DNA of 64,000 nucleotides from Lentzea nigeriaca (lineage in GTDB: Bacteria; Actinomycetota; Actinomycetes; Mycobacteriales; Pseudonocardiaceae): NCBI RefSeq assembly GCF_016907955.1, contig NZ_JAFBCX010000001.1:248001-312000 (forward strand), in the 5' to 3' direction. Positions 36,801-57,833 of this stretch are shown here, piece after piece. Made by a program: the position numbers and the translations under genes. The notes under the pieces are model-generated. The model worked only from the letters and a program-made list of their open reading frames with translations. It was not told the DNA's origin and did not search any database. Each line of letters opens with the position of its first letter. Positions within the stretch are counted from its first letter, which is position 1.

Positions 36801-39800
36801 CCGAACTGTCCGGCGTGGACACCGCGGTCGCCGAAGAGACCATCGTGGCGAGTGATGAACCCATCGCCATCATCGGGATGAGCTGCCGGTATCCGGGCGG
36901 GGTGAGCTCGCCGGACGATCTCTGGCGGCTGGTCGCCACCGGCACCGACGCGATCTCGGTGTTCCCCGGCGACCGCGGCTGGGACGTCGACGCGGTGTTC
37001 GACCCCGACCTGTCGCGGCCCGGCACGACGTACTCGATCGAGGGCGGGTTCGTCACCGGCGCCGCCGAGTTCGACGCCGGGTTCTTCGGGATCTCGCCCC
37101 GCGAGGCGCTGGCGATGGACCCGCAGCAGCGGTTGCTGCTGGAGGCGTCCTGGGAGGCGTTCGACCACGCCGGCGTCGATCCCACGGCCCTGCGCGGCGC
37201 GAAGGTCGGCGTGTTCGCCGGGACCTCGGCGCAGGACTACAGCTCGCTGCTCGCCACCATCCCCGCCGAGGCCGAGGGGTACGTCGGCACCGGCACGGCG
37301 TCCAGCGTGATCTCCGGCCGGATCGCCTACAGCCTCGGTTTCGAGGGCCCCGCGCTCACCGTGGACACGGCGTGTTCGTCGTCGCTGGTGGCGCTGCACC
37401 TGGCCGCACAGGCGCTGCGCAACGGCGAATGCTCGATGGCGCTGGCCGGCGGCGTGACCGTGATGTCGACGCCTGCCGGGTTCATCGAGTTCAGCCGTCA
37501 GCGCGGGCTCGCGCCGGACGGGCGTTGCAAGTCGTTCGCCGCGGCCGCCGACGGCGTCGGCTGGTCGGAGGGCGCCGGCATGCTGCTCGTGGAACGGCTG
37601 TCCGACGCCCTGCGCAACGGGCACGAGGTCCTCGCCGTGGTGCGGGGTTCGGCGGTGAACCAGGACGGCGCGTCCAACGGTCTCACCGCGCCGAACGGGC
37701 CCGCGCAGCAGCGTGTGATCCGAGCCGCGCTGGCCAACGCGAGCCTGGCACCGTCCGATGTGGACGTTGTGGAGGCGCACGGCACCGGCACGGTGCTGGG
37801 TGACCCCATCGAGGCGCAGGCGGTCCTGGCGACCTACGGCCAGGATCGTGATCGGCCGTTGTTGCTGGGGTCGTTGAAGTCGAACATCGGGCACACGCAG
37901 GCCGCCGCCGGTGTCGCCGGTGTGATCAAGATGGTCGAGGCGATGCGCCACGGCGTGCTGCCCAAGACGCTGCACGTCGACGCGCCTTCACCGCACGTGG
38001 ACTGGACGGCGGGGTCGGTCGAGCTGCTGACCGAGGCCGTGGACTGGCCGCGGACCGATCAGCCGCGCCGCGCGGGGGTGTCGTCGTTCGGCGTCAGCGG
38101 CACCAACGCGCACGTCGTCATCGAGGAGCCGCCCGCGGTCGCCGGCACCCCGGCCGAGTCGTTGCCCGTCCTGCCCTTCGTGGTGTCCGGGCGGGACGCG
38201 GAAGGGCTGCGCGCGCAGGCGGCGAAGCTCCGGGACGGGATCGGCCCCGAGCTCGCGCCGGCCGACGTCGCCCACACGCTGGCCACCGGGCGAGCTGCTC
38301 TGGAGCACCGGGCCGCTGTGCTCGCGGCGGATCGCGACGAGCTCCTGGACGGCCTCGACGCCTTGGCCGAGGGCCGTCCGCACCGTTCGCTCGTGCAGGG
38401 TCCGGCGGTGAGCGGGGGTGTCGCGTTCCTGTTCACCGGCCAGGGTTCCCAGCGCGCCGGGATGGGCCGGGAGCTGTACGAGCAGTCCGCGGTGTACGCG
38501 GCGGCGTTCGACGAGGCCTGCGCGCATCTCGACCCGCGGGTGCGGGAGGTCGTGTTCGGCGGTGCCCCGGAGCTGGACGGGACGGAGTTCGCGCAGCAGG
38601 GGATCTTCGCGGTCGAGGTCGCGTTGTTCCGCCTGCTGGAGTCGTGGGGCGCGCGGCCGGACGTCGTGCTCGGCCACTCGGTGGGCGAGATCGCGGCGGC
38701 GCACGTCGCCGGGATGCTCACGCTCGAGGACGCGGCCACGCTGGTGGCCGCACGGGGCCGGCTGATGCAGGCGCTGCCGGAGGGTGGCGTGATGATCGCC
38801 GTGCAGGCGTCGGAAGAGGACGTCCTGCCGTTGCCGGACGGTGTTTCCCTGGCGGCGGTGAACGGTCCGAACGCGGTCGTGCTGTCCGGTGAGGAGAGCG
38901 CGGTCACCGAGATCGCCGCCCGGTTCGCGAAGACCAAGCGCCTCAACACGAGCCACGCCTTCCACTCCGCGCTGATGGAACCGATGCTGGCCGAGTTCGC
39001 CGCGGCCGTCGACGGGCTCACCCCCGCCGAGCCGGTGATTCCGTTCGTGTCCACAGTGGAGGGACGCGGTGACGGCTCTGTGGCGTACTGGGTGCGGCAG
39101 GTCCGCGAGTGCGTCAGGTTCGCCGACGCCGTTGCGGCGGCACGGGAACGCGGTGCGCGGACGTTCGTCGAACTCGGTCCGGACGCCGTGCTCTCGGCGA
39201 TGGTCGAGGACGCGATCCCGGTCCTGCGCGCCGGTCACGACGAGTTCCGCACCGCGCTCGGCGCGGTGGCGCGGCTGCACGTCCGCGGCGTCACGCCGGA
39301 CTGGGCCGCGGTGGTGACCGGCAGGCGGGTCGGGCTGCCGACCCAGGCGTTCCGGCGCGACCGGTTCTGGGTGGAGCCGTCGCAGGCGGCGGCGGACGTG
39401 ACCGCCGCGGGGCTCGCGGCGGCGGAGCACCCGCTGCTCGGCGCGGCCGTCGAGCTGCCGGGTTCCGGCGGTTGTGTGCTGACCGGGTCGCTCTCCGTCA
39501 GGACGCACCCGTGGCTCGCCGACCACGCCGTGCAGGGCACCGTGATCCTGCCCGGCACCGCGTTCGTCGAACTGGCGCTGCGCGCCGCCGACGAGGTCGG
39601 CTGTGCGGCGATCGAGGAACTGACCCTCGCCGCACCCCTGGTCATCCCGCCTCGGGGCGCGGCACGGGTCCAGGTGGCCGTCGGTGCGGCCGACGACCTG
39701 GGCAAGCGGTCGATCACCGTGCACTCGGCCACCGATGACTCCTGGAGCCTGCACGCCACCGGGACGCTCACGCCGGAGGAGCCCGGTCTGGTGGCCGGTC

Positions 39801-42088
39801 TCGCGGTGTGGCCTCCGGAGGGCGCCGACGTCATCGACGTCGCCAGGCTCTACGACGGCTTGCAGGACAACGGGTTCGGTTACGGTCCGGCCTTCCAGGG
39901 GCTGCGGGCGGCCTGGTCGCTCGGCGGCGCCGTCTTCGCCGAGGTCGCGTTGCCGGAGGGACAGCGGGACTCGGCCGGGCGGTTCGGGTTGCACCCGGCC
40001 CTGCTCGACGCCGCGCTGCACGCCGTCGGACTCGGCGACTTCGTCAGTGCGAAGGGACACGGACACCTGCCGTTCTCGTGGTCGGGGGTCGCGCTGCGCA
40101 CGTCCGGTGCGGCGAGCCTGCGGGTCCGGTTGGCGCCGGTCGGGCCGGACACCATCAGCCTGACCGTTGCCGACGGTGCGGGACGGCCGGTCGCCTCGGC
40201 CGATTCGCTGTTGTTGAGGGCGATCTCGGCGGCGGGCATCGAGGCTCGGCGGGAACACCACCGGTCGTTGTTCCAGGTGGAGTGGGCGCCTGCTGCTACG
40301 GCGACCACTTCCGCGACGACCTGCGTGGTCGTTGGTGACACCGCGTTGGCGGAGGCGTTGCGCGGCGCGGGAGCAGTCGTCACGTCCCACGACACCCTGG
40401 CCGATCTCCCGGCCGAGCAGACCCCGGACTTCGTGTTCCTGCCGGTCGTCGGGGGCAACATCCACCAGGTCACCACCGACGTTCTCGCGAGCGTGCTGGA
40501 CTGGCTCACTCGCCCCGAAGGCCGCCTGGTCGTCGTCACCCGAGGCGCGGAACGGGAGGTCACCGACGTCGCGGCCGCCGCGGCCTGGGGCCTGGTCCGC
40601 ACGGCTCAGGCCGAGAATCCCGACCGGTTCACGCTCTTCGACCTGGACGGCGAACCCGACGGCGCGGCGATCCTCGCGGCCCTCGGCGGCGGTGAACCGC
40701 AGGTGCTGCTGCGCGGCGGCGAGCTGCTCGCCCCTCGGCTGGCACGGGTCGCGGTCCAGGAACCGTCGCCGCGGCTGTGGAACCCCGACGGCACCGTGCT
40801 GATCACGGGCGGCACCGGCACCCTCGGCGGCCTGCTGGCCCGCCACCTCGCGGCCCAGGGCGTCCGGCACCTCGTGCTCGCCGGACGCCGCGGTCAGGAC
40901 ACGCCGGGCATCGGTGAGCTCGTGTCCGAACTGGACGCTCTCGGCACGCACACGTCGGTCGTGGCGTGCGACGTGTCCGACCGCGATGCCCTCACGGTGC
41001 TCCTGGCCGGCATCCCGGCGGAGCACCCGTTGACCGCGGTCGTGCACACCGCCGGTGTCCTCGACGACGGCGTGCTGGCATCGCTGACCCCGGAGCGGTT
41101 CGCGACCGTGCTGCGGCCCAAGGCGGACGCGGCGTGGCACCTGCACGAGCTGACCCGGCACGAGGACCTCGCCGCGTTCGTGATGTTCTCGTCGGCCGCG
41201 AGCACGCTCGGCAACGCGGGCCAGGCCAACTACGCCGCGGCGAACGCCGTCCTGGACGCCCTGGCCCGTCATCGGCACGCGCGCGGTCTGCCCGCGACGT
41301 CGCTCGCGTGGGGTCTGTGGGAGCAGTCGAGCGGGCTGCTCGGCGAGCTCACCGACGTCGACCGGCGGCGGATGAACCGCGGCGGGTTCGGCGCGCTGGC
41401 CTCAAAGGACGCGCTCGCCCTGTTCGACACCGCGCTGGGCCTGACCCAGCCGGTCCTGCTCCCGATGGAGCTGGACATCGCGGCGATGCGGACGCGGATC
41501 GGCGGGGGCACCGTGCCGCCGTTGTTCCGCGGGCTGATCCGCGCGGCGAGGCGTCCGTCGGCTGCTCCCACCGACGACGCGCTGCTGGTCGGCGTGCCAC
41601 CGGAGGAGCACGAGGCGGTGCTGCTCGAGCTGGTCCGGGCGCAGGTCGCGGCCGTGCTGGGACACGCGTCGGGCGACGCGGTCGACCCGGAGCGGGCGTT
41701 CAGCGACTTCGGGTTCGACTCGCTCAGCGCGGTCGAGCTGCGCAACAACCTGGCCGCGGCGACGGGACTCCGGCTGCCCGCGACGCTGATCTTCGACTAC
41801 CCGAACCCCGTGGTTCTCACCGGCTTCCTCCTTTCGGAACTGAGCGAGCCCGCCACGGTGGCCGCCGACCCGGCGCTCACAGCGTTGGCGCAGCTCGAAG
41901 CGGGTCTGGCCGCCGCTACCCCCGGCGAAGCGACGCTGACGGTTCTTAGAACCCGTTTGGAAGTGCTGCTTGGAACCCTCTACCCGCAGACCGGTGACCA
42001 GGACGGCGCAGTGACCGGTGGAGACCTCGGCACCGCCACGGACGAGGAGCTGTTCGCACTGATCGACCAGGACGTCGAGGTCCGCTGA
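33836..42088 (+). CDS. Type I modular PKS, gene 4 (two modules)
   Basis: 2750 residues from the ATG at 33836, which has AGGAG 7-11 bases upstream and begins the docking helix ([19 protein letters not shown]). The frame is open further upstream, but that part overlaps gene 3 and encodes nothing PKS-like, so I reject the longer start. The order is KS-AT-ACP, KS-AT-DH-KR-ACP and a tail ending [13 protein letters not shown]. Both ATs carry HAFH, so malonyl-CoA is expected. The first module has no reductive domain and should leave a ketone; the second should add an alkene. The stop lies 47 bp before gene 5. Confidence 0.97.
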   Translation: MSNEQKLRDYLKQAAKDLREARGRVNELEERDHEPIAIVGMSCRYPGGVSSPDDLWRLVASGADAISDFPGDRGWTADDVYDPDPDKPGKSYVRQGGFMSGAADFDPGFFDISPREALAMDPQHRLLLETSWEAFESAGIDPATVRGHKIGVYAGVMYQDYAARLTSVPEIVEGYLGSGNAGSVASGRVAYTFGFEGPAITVDTACSSSLVALHLAVQSLRRGETTMALAGGVTMIVTPAGFIEFSRQRGLAPDGRCKSFAEAADGTAWAEGAGMLLVERLSDARRLGHPVLAVVRGTAVNQDGASSGLSAPNGPAQQRVIRAALENAGLLPSDVDAVEAHGTGTVLGDPIEAQAVLAAYGQGRERPLLLGSLKSNIGHTQAAAGVGGVIKMVEALRHGVLPKTLHVDSPSPHVDWEAGAVELLTEAVDWPETGRPRRAGVSSFGVSGTNTHVVLEQAPDEEVPPIGESPAVLPWVLSGRTEAALRAQAAQLLEVDADPVSVAASLALHRAAFGERAVVLGENRDDLAAGLRAIAAGEPSSSVVRDAVAPGDVAFLFTGQGSQRAGMGRELCAAFPVYARAFDEVCAGFDPRVRELVLDGGAELDRTEFAQPALFAVEVGLFRLFEAWGVRPGFLLGHSIGEIAAAHVAGVFSLGDAQKLVSARGRLMQALPEGGAMVAVRASEEEVRAALTPRVSIAAVNGPRSVVLSGEADAVAEVAAAFGKAKALTTSHAFHSALMDPMLGDFRAAIEKISFAEPRIPLVSNVTGALVTPGLVTDPDYWVRHVREAVRFADGVTALHTEGVRTFLELGPDGVLSALAQDCLPDGAAVAALRAGRSEVRSAVAALARLHTRGVKPDWAAYFEGSGARRVDLPTYPFQRTRFWLEATGSGTFVEPAAKPEPRRAALRLGGGERIRELTDLVRGHAAVVLNHENADEVRADRPFKELGFDSLTAVELRTSLATALGRELPATLVFDHPTPAALAAFLDAELSGVDTAVAEETIVASDEPIAIIGMSCRYPGGVSSPDDLWRLVATGTDAISVFPGDRGWDVDAVFDPDLSRPGTTYSIEGGFVTGAAEFDAGFFGISPREALAMDPQQRLLLEASWEAFDHAGVDPTALRGAKVGVFAGTSAQDYSSLLATIPAEAEGYVGTGTASSVISGRIAYSLGFEGPALTVDTACSSSLVALHLAAQALRNGECSMALAGGVTVMSTPAGFIEFSRQRGLAPDGRCKSFAAAADGVGWSEGAGMLLVERLSDALRNGHEVLAVVRGSAVNQDGASNGLTAPNGPAQQRVIRAALANASLAPSDVDVVEAHGTGTVLGDPIEAQAVLATYGQDRDRPLLLGSLKSNIGHTQAAAGVAGVIKMVEAMRHGVLPKTLHVDAPSPHVDWTAGSVELLTEAVDWPRTDQPRRAGVSSFGVSGTNAHVVIEEPPAVAGTPAESLPVLPFVVSGRDAEGLRAQAAKLRDGIGPELAPADVAHTLATGRAALEHRAAVLAADRDELLDGLDALAEGRPHRSLVQGPAVSGGVAFLFTGQGSQRAGMGRELYEQSAVYAAAFDEACAHLDPRVREVVFGGAPELDGTEFAQQGIFAVEVALFRLLESWGARPDVVLGHSVGEIAAAHVAGMLTLEDAATLVAARGRLMQALPEGGVMIAVQASEEDVLPLPDGVSLAAVNGPNAVVLSGEESAVTEIAARFAKTKRLNTSHAFHSALMEPMLAEFAAAVDGLTPAEPVIPFVSTVEGRGDGSVAYWVRQVRECVRFADAVAAARERGARTFVELGPDAVLSAMVEDAIPVLRAGHDEFRTALGAVARLHVRGVTPDWAAVVTGRRVGLPTQAFRRDRFWVEPSQAAADVTAAGLAAAEHPLLGAAVELPGSGGCVLTGSLSVRTHPWLADHAVQGTVILPGTAFVELALRAADEVGCAAIEELTLAAPLVIPPRGAARVQVAVGAADDLGKRSITVHSATDDSWSLHATGTLTPEEPGLVAGLAVWPPEGADVIDVARLYDGLQDNGFGYGPAFQGLRAAWSLGGAVFAEVALPEGQRDSAGRFGLHPALLDAALHAVGLGDFVSAKGHGHLPFSWSGVALRTSGAASLRVRLAPVGPDTISLTVADGAGRPVASADSLLLRAISAAGIEARREHHRSLFQVEWAPAATATTSATTCVVVGDTALAEALRGAGAVVTSHDTLADLPAEQTPDFVFLPVVGGNIHQVTTDVLASVLDWLTRPEGRLVVVTRGAEREVTDVAAAAAWGLVRTAQAENPDRFTLFDLDGEPDGAAILAALGGGEPQVLLRGGELLAPRLARVAVQEPSPRLWNPDGTVLITGGTGTLGGLLARHLAAQGVRHLVLAGRRGQDTPGIGELVSELDALGTHTSVVACDVSDRDALTVLLAGIPAEHPLTAVVHTAGVLDDGVLASLTPERFATVLRPKADAAWHLHELTRHEDLAAFVMFSSAASTLGNAGQANYAAANAVLDALARHRHARGLPATSLAWGLWEQSSGLLGELTDVDRRRMNRGGFGALASKDALALFDTALGLTQPVLLPMELDIAAMRTRIGGGTVPPLFRGLIRAARRPSAAPTDDALLVGVPPEEHEAVLLELVRAQVAAVLGHASGDAVDPERAFSDFGFDSLSAVELRNNLAAATGLRLPATLIFDYPNPVVLTGFLLSELSEPATVAADPALTALAQLEAGLAAATPGEATLTVLRTRLEVLLGTLYPQTGDQDGAVTGGDLGTATDEELFALIDQDVEVR
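33940..36810 (+). other. Window module 8: KS-AT(malonyl)-ACP, no reduction
   Basis: The KS (about 33940-35200) has DTACSSS, EAHGTGT and KSNIGH. The AT (about 35490-36320) has GHSIGE and HAFH. After the AT only about 80 linker residues precede the ACP (about 36570-36800, [10 protein letters not shown]); there is no trace of KR or DH. This is the only fully unreduced module in the window, so a beta-ketone is expected at this position. Confidence 0.95.
36856..41850 (+). other. Window module 9: KS-AT(malonyl)-DH-KR-ACP
   Basis: The KS (about 36856-38130) is intact. The AT (about 38420-39230) has GHSVGE and HAFH, and shares an identical 47-bp stretch (38573-38619) with module 2 (6203-6249). The DH (about 39420-40230) has [10 protein letters not shown] and LLDAALH. 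The KR (about 40250-41540) has GGTGTLG, LDD, S, Y and N (NYAAAN). The ACP (about 41620-41850) reads [10 protein letters not shown]. An alkene is expected. Confidence 0.94.
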
Positions 42089-42135
42089 GCGGCCGTCCGC
42101 CGACCCACCGATCCACCCCGAGGAGACGCCCCGCA

Positions 42136-53025
<10,890 letters not shown>

Positions 53026-53045
53026 TGCCAAGGAAGAGGAAGAAG

Positions 53046-54266
53046 ATGACCGAGTTCGTCATGCCCGCGTTCGACCCCGCGCTGCTGCCCCCGTCCGTCC
53101 GGTTCGGACTGTCGGACACGCTGCCGTGGCTGGGCCGCATGCGCGCAGCCAACCCGGTGCTGCGCGACCCGTTCGGCATGCACCACGTGTTCACCCACGC
53201 GGAGGTCCAGCAGGCGCTGGCCGACCCCGGCACGTTCTCCAGCGACCCGTCGCACGTGATGCCGCAGGCCGCCGCCGAGCTGTCCGCCGGCATGCTCGCG
53301 GTGATGGACCCGCCCGCGCACACCAAGGTCCGCCGGATCGCGAGCGCGGCGTTCACCCCGAAGCGCGTCAAGGACCTCAACGAGCGCATCTCGGGCATCG
53401 CCGAGGAGCTGCTCGACGCCGCGCCGGAGGACGAGTTCGACTTCGTCACGGCGTTCTCGCAGTACCTGCCGCTGGTCGTGGTCTCGGAGCTGCTCGGCAT
53501 CCCGAAGACCGACCTGCCGCAGTTCATCACCTGGACCGAGCAGCTGCTCCAGGTCACCGTGCCGAACCCGAACGACGCGGCCGAGATGGACGCCGCCCTG
53601 CAGGCCGCCCTGTTCGGCCCGCTCGTGCAGATGCAGCAGTACATGTCCGGCCTGTGCGCCGAGCTGCGCGCGAACCCGCGTGACGGCTTCATCAGCGACC
53701 TGCTCCAGGCCGAAGTGGACGGTGAGCGGCTCGCCGACCACGAGGCGGTCAACCTCGCCATCCAGCTGCTGCAGGCAGGGCACATCACGTCGGCGTCGGT
53801 GCTGGCCAACTCCGTGCTGAAGCTGGCCGAGAACCCGGAGATCGAGGCCAGGCTGCGCGCCGACCATGCCCTGATCCCCGCCGCGGTCGACGAGGTCCTG
53901 CGGTTCACCCCGCCCGTGCCGCGCCTGCAGCGGTTCACCACCAAGGACACCGAGCTCGGCGGCGTGCAGATCCCGGCGAAGAGCATGGTCTTCCTGTCGC
54001 TGCTCTCGGCCAACCACGACGAGGCCGAGTTCACCGACCCGGACACGTTCGACATCGACCGCGGCGCCTCCCGCAACCTCACGTTCGGTCACGGCATCCA
54101 CTACTGCTTCGGCGCGGCGCTGGCCAAGACCGAGGCGAAGCTCGGCCTCGCCGCACTGCTCGACCGCTACAGCGCGATCGAGGTCGTCACCGACGAGCCG
54201 GTCGAGTTCTACGAGAGCGAGCTGTTCACGCCGAAGTCGGTCCGCGTCCGGGTGAAGCGGGCGTGA
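53046..54266 (+). CDS. Cytochrome P450 (first of a tandem pair)
   Basis: 406 residues from the ATG at 53046, chosen because the purine-rich AGGAAGAGGAAG lies just upstream. An in-frame ATG at 53025 overlaps the PKS stop and would add seven residues. It is a soluble bacterial P450: EVLR for the ExxR motif, and the heme loop FGHGIHYCFG with Cys354. The I-helix reads AGHITS: the usual acidic residue is Ile247, while Thr248 is kept. The protein resembles the next P450 in its N-terminal region, in TFSS and in the heme loop, so they are probably an old duplication. It likely oxidises the released polyketide with electrons from a ferredoxin encoded elsewhere. The substrate position is unknown. Confidence 0.93.
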   Translation: MTEFVMPAFDPALLPPSVRFGLSDTLPWLGRMRAANPVLRDPFGMHHVFTHAEVQQALADPGTFSSDPSHVMPQAAAELSAGMLAVMDPPAHTKVRRIASAAFTPKRVKDLNERISGIAEELLDAAPEDEFDFVTAFSQYLPLVVVSELLGIPKTDLPQFITWTEQLLQVTVPNPNDAAEMDAALQAALFGPLVQMQQYMSGLCAELRANPRDGFISDLLQAEVDGERLADHEAVNLAIQLLQAGHITSASVLANSVLKLAENPEIEARLRADHALIPAAVDEVLRFTPPVPRLQRFTTKDTELGGVQIPAKSMVFLSLLSANHDEAEFTDPDTFDIDRGASRNLTFGHGIHYCFGAALAKTEAKLGLAALLDRYSAIEVVTDEPVEFYESELFTPKSVRVRVKRA

Positions 54267-55489
54267 CCGGTTCACTGTCCACTGAGGACATCCCTTCGGC
54301 GCGGTTCGGCCTCGCGGACCAGCTCGCCTGGCTGCGGCGCATGCGGGAGCGGGGCGAGGTGCACGTCGACGCGTTCGGCAACCACCACGTCTTCTCCTTC
54401 GCCGACGTCGAGCGGGTCACCAAGGACCCGGCCACGTTCTCCAGCAACCCGGCCCACGTGCTGCCGGCGGACGTGCCGAACATGACCGAGGGGATGATGC
54501 TCGTCACCGACCCGCCGCAGCACGGCAAGCTGCGGCGGCTCGCGGCCCAGGCGTTCACGCCCCGCAAGATGCGCGACCTCGTCCCGCGGGTCGCCGAGAT
54601 CGCCGACGAGCTGCTGGATCGCGCGCCGGCAGGCGGTTTCGACGCCGTCGAGCACTTCACCGTCGACCTGCCCGCGATCATGATCGCCGAGCTGTTCGGG
54701 ATCCCCGCCGCCGACGCGGGCGCGTTCCGGACGCTGGTCGAGCAGATCATGGACATCGAACCGCCGAACCTCACGGACTCCGCGGCGGTGCGCGCGGCCG
54801 CGGACAACGCGCTGGGCGGCCCGTTCCTCGAACTGATGGGCTACCTGCTGCAGCTGTGCGCACGGCGCCGCGCCGAGTCCGCACCGGGCCTGATCAACGA
54901 CCTGGTGCGGGCGGAACTGGACGGCCAGCGGCTGACCGACCCCGAGGTCGCCAGCCTGGCGGTGCAGATCCTGCAGGCGGGCCACCTCACCACCGCCGCG
55001 GTGCTCGGCCATGCCCTCGTGCTGCTCGCCGAGCACCCGCAGGCGCAGGCGGCCGTCCGGACCGACCGCTCACTGATCCCCGGCGCGGTCGAGGAGGTGC
55101 TGCGGTGCCGTCCGCCGTCGACGCGCCTGCAGCGCTACACCACGGCCGACACCGAGATCGCCGGGCACCCGATCCCGGCGGGCGCGGTCGTCGTGCCGTG
55201 GATGCTCTCGGCGAACCACGACGACGCCGTGTTCGCCGAACCGGACAGGTTCGACATCCACCGCAGCCCGAACCGGCACCTGACGTTCGGCCACGGCATC
55301 CACTTCTGCCTCGGCGCGACGCTCGCCCGCGTGGAGGTGGCCGGCGCGCTGAACGCCCTGTTCGACCGCGTTCCCGTGTGGACGGTCGACGACGTCGTCG
55401 AGTACCGGGAATCCCATCTGCTGTTCGCACCGAAGCGGGTCCCGCTGGTCGTCAGCACCACCACAACCGATCGGAGAGATCCGGCATGA
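54263..55489 (+). CDS. Cytochrome P450 (second of the tandem pair)
   Basis: 408 residues. The GTG start overlaps the previous stop by four bases (GTGA), so translation is probably coupled. Motifs are EEVLR for ExxR and FGHGIHFCLG with Cys349. The I-helix reads AGHLTT: as in the preceding P450, the conserved acid is replaced by a hydrophobic residue (Leu242), while the Thr is kept. The N-terminal block (ARFGLADQLAWLRRM, later TFSSNPAHVLP) matches the first P450 closely in pattern. It is probably a tailoring oxidase of the polyketide. The pair may act in sequence or on different carbons; the sequence does not decide. Confidence 0.93.
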   Translation: MTGSLSTEDIPSARFGLADQLAWLRRMRERGEVHVDAFGNHHVFSFADVERVTKDPATFSSNPAHVLPADVPNMTEGMMLVTDPPQHGKLRRLAAQAFTPRKMRDLVPRVAEIADELLDRAPAGGFDAVEHFTVDLPAIMIAELFGIPAADAGAFRTLVEQIMDIEPPNLTDSAAVRAAADNALGGPFLELMGYLLQLCARRRAESAPGLINDLVRAELDGQRLTDPEVASLAVQILQAGHLTTAAVLGHALVLLAEHPQAQAAVRTDRSLIPGAVEEVLRCRPPSTRLQRYTTADTEIAGHPIPAGAVVVPWMLSANHDDAVFAEPDRFDIHRSPNRHLTFGHGIHFCLGATLARVEVAGALNALFDRVPVWTVDDVVEYRESHLLFAPKRVPLVVSTTTTDRRDPA

Positions 55490-56715
55490 CCGACACCCTC
55501 GACAACACGACCGCGCTGCCGGCTTTCCCGCTGCCGCGCGGCAAGTGCCCGTACCAGCCGCCCGCCGGATACGCGGAGCTGCATCGGACGGCACCGCTGT
55601 CCAAGGTGAAGCTCGTCGACGAGAAGACGGCCTGGGTCGTCACCGGCTACGCGGAGGCCCGCTCGCTGCTCGCCGACCCGCGGTTGTCCGCCGCCCGCTC
55701 GCACCCGGACTTCCCGAACAACGCCAAGATCATGCCCGGCACGGGCATGCCTCAGCCGGTGCCCGAGGGCGACGCGCTGACGTTCGCGCAGCTCGACGAC
55801 CCCGAGCACAACGCCCAGCGTCGACTGGTGATCCCGAGCTTCACCATGCGGCAGGCCAAGCTGATGCGTCCGAGGATCCAGCGGATCGTCGACGGGCTGA
55901 TCGACGGCATGCTGGCCGGCGGCACCAGCGCCGACCTGGTCTCGCAGTTCGCCGTGCCGTTCCCGTCGATGATGATGGCGGAGCTCTTCGGCGTGCCCGA
56001 GGAGGACCGCGGGGTCTACACCGAGCACGTCCAGTACCTGGCGACGCGGCCGGACATGATGATCCCGGCGATCTACACCCTGAGCGACTTCTACACGAAG
56101 CTCTTCGACCGCAAGCGCGCGGAGCCGGGTGAGGACCTGGCCACGCACATGGTCACGAGCTTCGACGAACGGCCGGGCGAGATCGGCTTCCAGCAGCTGC
56201 TGAACTCGGCGATGCTGGTGACGGTGTCCGGCAACGAGTCGACCATGACGATGATCTCGCTGGGCGCGTTCGCCGTCCTGAACAACCCGGCACAGGCGGA
56301 CATCCTGCGCGAGGACCCGGTCGGCGCCGCACCGCGCGCCGTCGAGGAGCTGCTGCGCTACATCTCCGCGGGCGACATCATCTCGCGCCTCGCCACCGAG
56401 GACATCGAGGTGGGCGGCCAGACGATCCGCGCGGGCGAGGGCGTCATCCTGGCCACCCCCGCGGTCAACCGCGACCCCGAGGCCTTCCCGTCGCCGGACG
56501 AGCTGGACCTGCGCCGTGACGACAAGACGCACCTGACGTTCGGCCACGGCCCGCACCAGTGCGTGGCCATGAACTTCGCCACCGCCGCCCTGGAGGTCGT
56601 CTTCTCGACCCTGTTCGCGCGCCTGCCCGGCCTGCGCCTGGCCGTGCCCGCGGAAGACGTGCCGCCGGGCGGCCTGGGCGTGTACCGCGTGGCCGAGCTG
56701 CCGGTGACGTGGTGA
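55486..56715 (+). CDS. Cytochrome P450 (third, different subfamily)
   Basis: 409 residues from the ATG at 55486, which overlaps the previous stop (ATGA) and has GGAGAG upstream. The frame is open far upstream inside the second P450, but that part is not P450-like. Motifs are EELLR for ExxR and FGHGPHQCVA with Cys359, where the last Gly of the usual heme signature is Ala. The I-helix has SGNEST: Glu251 is present and the usual Thr is Ser252. The overall style resembles the CYP105/CYP107-type macrolide oxidases. It probably hydroxylates or epoxidises the cluster product. Confidence 0.93.
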   Translation: MTDTLDNTTALPAFPLPRGKCPYQPPAGYAELHRTAPLSKVKLVDEKTAWVVTGYAEARSLLADPRLSAARSHPDFPNNAKIMPGTGMPQPVPEGDALTFAQLDDPEHNAQRRLVIPSFTMRQAKLMRPRIQRIVDGLIDGMLAGGTSADLVSQFAVPFPSMMMAELFGVPEEDRGVYTEHVQYLATRPDMMIPAIYTLSDFYTKLFDRKRAEPGEDLATHMVTSFDERPGEIGFQQLLNSAMLVTVSGNESTMTMISLGAFAVLNNPAQADILREDPVGAAPRAVEELLRYISAGDIISRLATEDIEVGGQTIRAGEGVILATPAVNRDPEAFPSPDELDLRRDDKTHLTFGHGPHQCVAMNFATAALEVVFSTLFARLPGLRLAVPAEDVPPGGLGVYRVAELPVTW

Positions 56716-57458
56716 TGGAGAACGCCTGGTTCCGGCGCTTCCACCCGTCCGCGGCACCCGGCGCACGCCTCGTGTGCCTGCCGCACGCGGGCGGCTCGGC
56801 GTCGTTCTACTTCCCGGTGTCCCGAGCCCTGGCCCCGGACGTCGAGGTCCTGGCGGTGCAGTACCCAGGCCGCCAGGACCGCCGCCACGAACCGTTCGTG
56901 CCGACCATCGGCGAGCTGGCCGACCAGATCACCGCCCTGCTGCGGCAGGAGTCCTCGCTGCCGACGGCCCTGTTCGGCCACAGCATGGGCGCAATGGTGG
57001 CCTACGAGGTGACCAGGCGCCTGGAAGCGGCGGGCGCCGCCCCGGAGGTCCTGTTCGTCTCGGGCCGCCGCGCCCCCGACCGCTACCGCGACGACCGCGT
57101 CCACACCCGCTCCGACGAGGGCGTGATCGCCGAGGTCCGCCGTCTGAGCGGCACGGACACCGACCTGCTGGGCGACGAGGAGGTCGTGCGCATGATCCTC
57201 CCGGTGCTGCGCAACGACTACCGCGCAGTAGAGACCTACCGCCACGAACCCGGCGCACTGCTCTCGACGCCCGTGGTGGCCTTCACCGGCACCGAGGACC
57301 CGGTCGCACCGATGCCGGACGTGGAGGCGTGGACCGAGCACACCACCGGCGGCTTCGAGCTGATCCCGTTGCCCGGCGGGCACTTCTTCCTGACCCGCCA
57401 CCAGGACGTGCTGCTGCGGACCATCACCGGACGGCTGGCGGGCGCAGTCAGCGCCTGA
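56715..57458 (+). CDS. Type II thioesterase (editing TE)
   Basis: 247 residues. The ATG overlaps the P450 stop by one base (TGATG); a GTG one codon earlier is an alternative. It is a stand-alone alpha/beta hydrolase with the family N-terminus (LVCLPHAGGSASFYF), the nucleophile Ser90 in GHSMG, a late Asp (TGTEDPV) and His in GGHFF. Such enzymes strip aberrant acyl groups from PKS carrier proteins. It is the last gene of the cluster operon and is followed by a hairpin. Length and motifs are typical for the family, and confidence is high. Confidence 0.95.
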   Translation: MENAWFRRFHPSAAPGARLVCLPHAGGSASFYFPVSRALAPDVEVLAVQYPGRQDRRHEPFVPTIGELADQITALLRQESSLPTALFGHSMGAMVAYEVTRRLEAAGAAPEVLFVSGRRAPDRYRDDRVHTRSDEGVIAEVRRLSGTDTDLLGDEEVVRMILPVLRNDYRAVETYRHEPGALLSTPVVAFTGTEDPVAPMPDVEAWTEHTTGGFELIPLPGGHFFLTRHQDVLLRTITGRLAGAVSA

Positions 57459-57470
57459 CCACGCCAGGAG

Positions 57471-57504
57471 GTCCGCTGGCCGCACTGTGCCCTGGCCGGC
57501 GGAC
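57471..57504 (+). terminator. Hairpin terminator after the PKS operon
   Basis: An inverted repeat of 11 pairs (GTCCGCTGGCC at 57471-57481 with GGCCGGCGGAC at 57494-57504, one T-G wobble) encloses a 12-base loop. It begins 12 bp after the type II TE stop and sits between convergent genes. It has no clear T-tract, which is common in GC-rich actinomycetes. Confidence 0.7.
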
Positions 57505-57533
57505 TTCCGGCAGCCCGAGACCGCGTTCCTCGC

Positions 57534-57779
57534 TCAGGCAGGTTCTCGTTCTCTCAGTGCCGTCTCGATCGCCTTCACCGCGTCGAGTGCGACGTGCCGG
57601 AGCAGGTGGCCGTAGATCTCCGTTGCCGTCGACAAGGTCGAGTGACGCAGTGTCCTGGATGCCATGGCCAAAGGAACTTGCGAGCTGAGCATCGTGGTCG
57701 CGACGAGGTGACGCAGGTCGTGCCCATCGAGCCGGACAGCCCTTGGTGTGCGAGGGCACGGACGAACCTTTCTCGACAA
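57534..57779 (-). pseudogene. C-terminal remnant of a tyrosine integrase
   Basis: An 81-codon frame (TTG start by default, so no credible start) encodes the end of a phage-type tyrosine recombinase: GHDLRH with the catalytic HxxR, RTLRHSTLS with the second His, and EIYGHLL with the nucleophile Tyr, then a short tail. Full integrases are about 350-450 residues, so the core-binding domain and half of the catalytic domain are gone. Upstream the same frame runs into a stop near 57835, at the end of the dehalogenase-like gene. It is probably a scar of an integrated element at the cluster border. I saw no tRNA gene or attachment repeat beside it. Confidence 0.7.
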
Positions 57780-57833
57780 GGAGGAAGGTTCGCGGCCACG
57801 GCAGCACGATCGACAGAAGCCGATCGTGACCGC

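Noticed and set aside
54856..55485. N-terminal extension of the third P450
   Set aside because: It lies inside the second P450 in another frame and lacks P450 sequence; the ATG at 55486 overlaps the previous stop in the usual coupled way.
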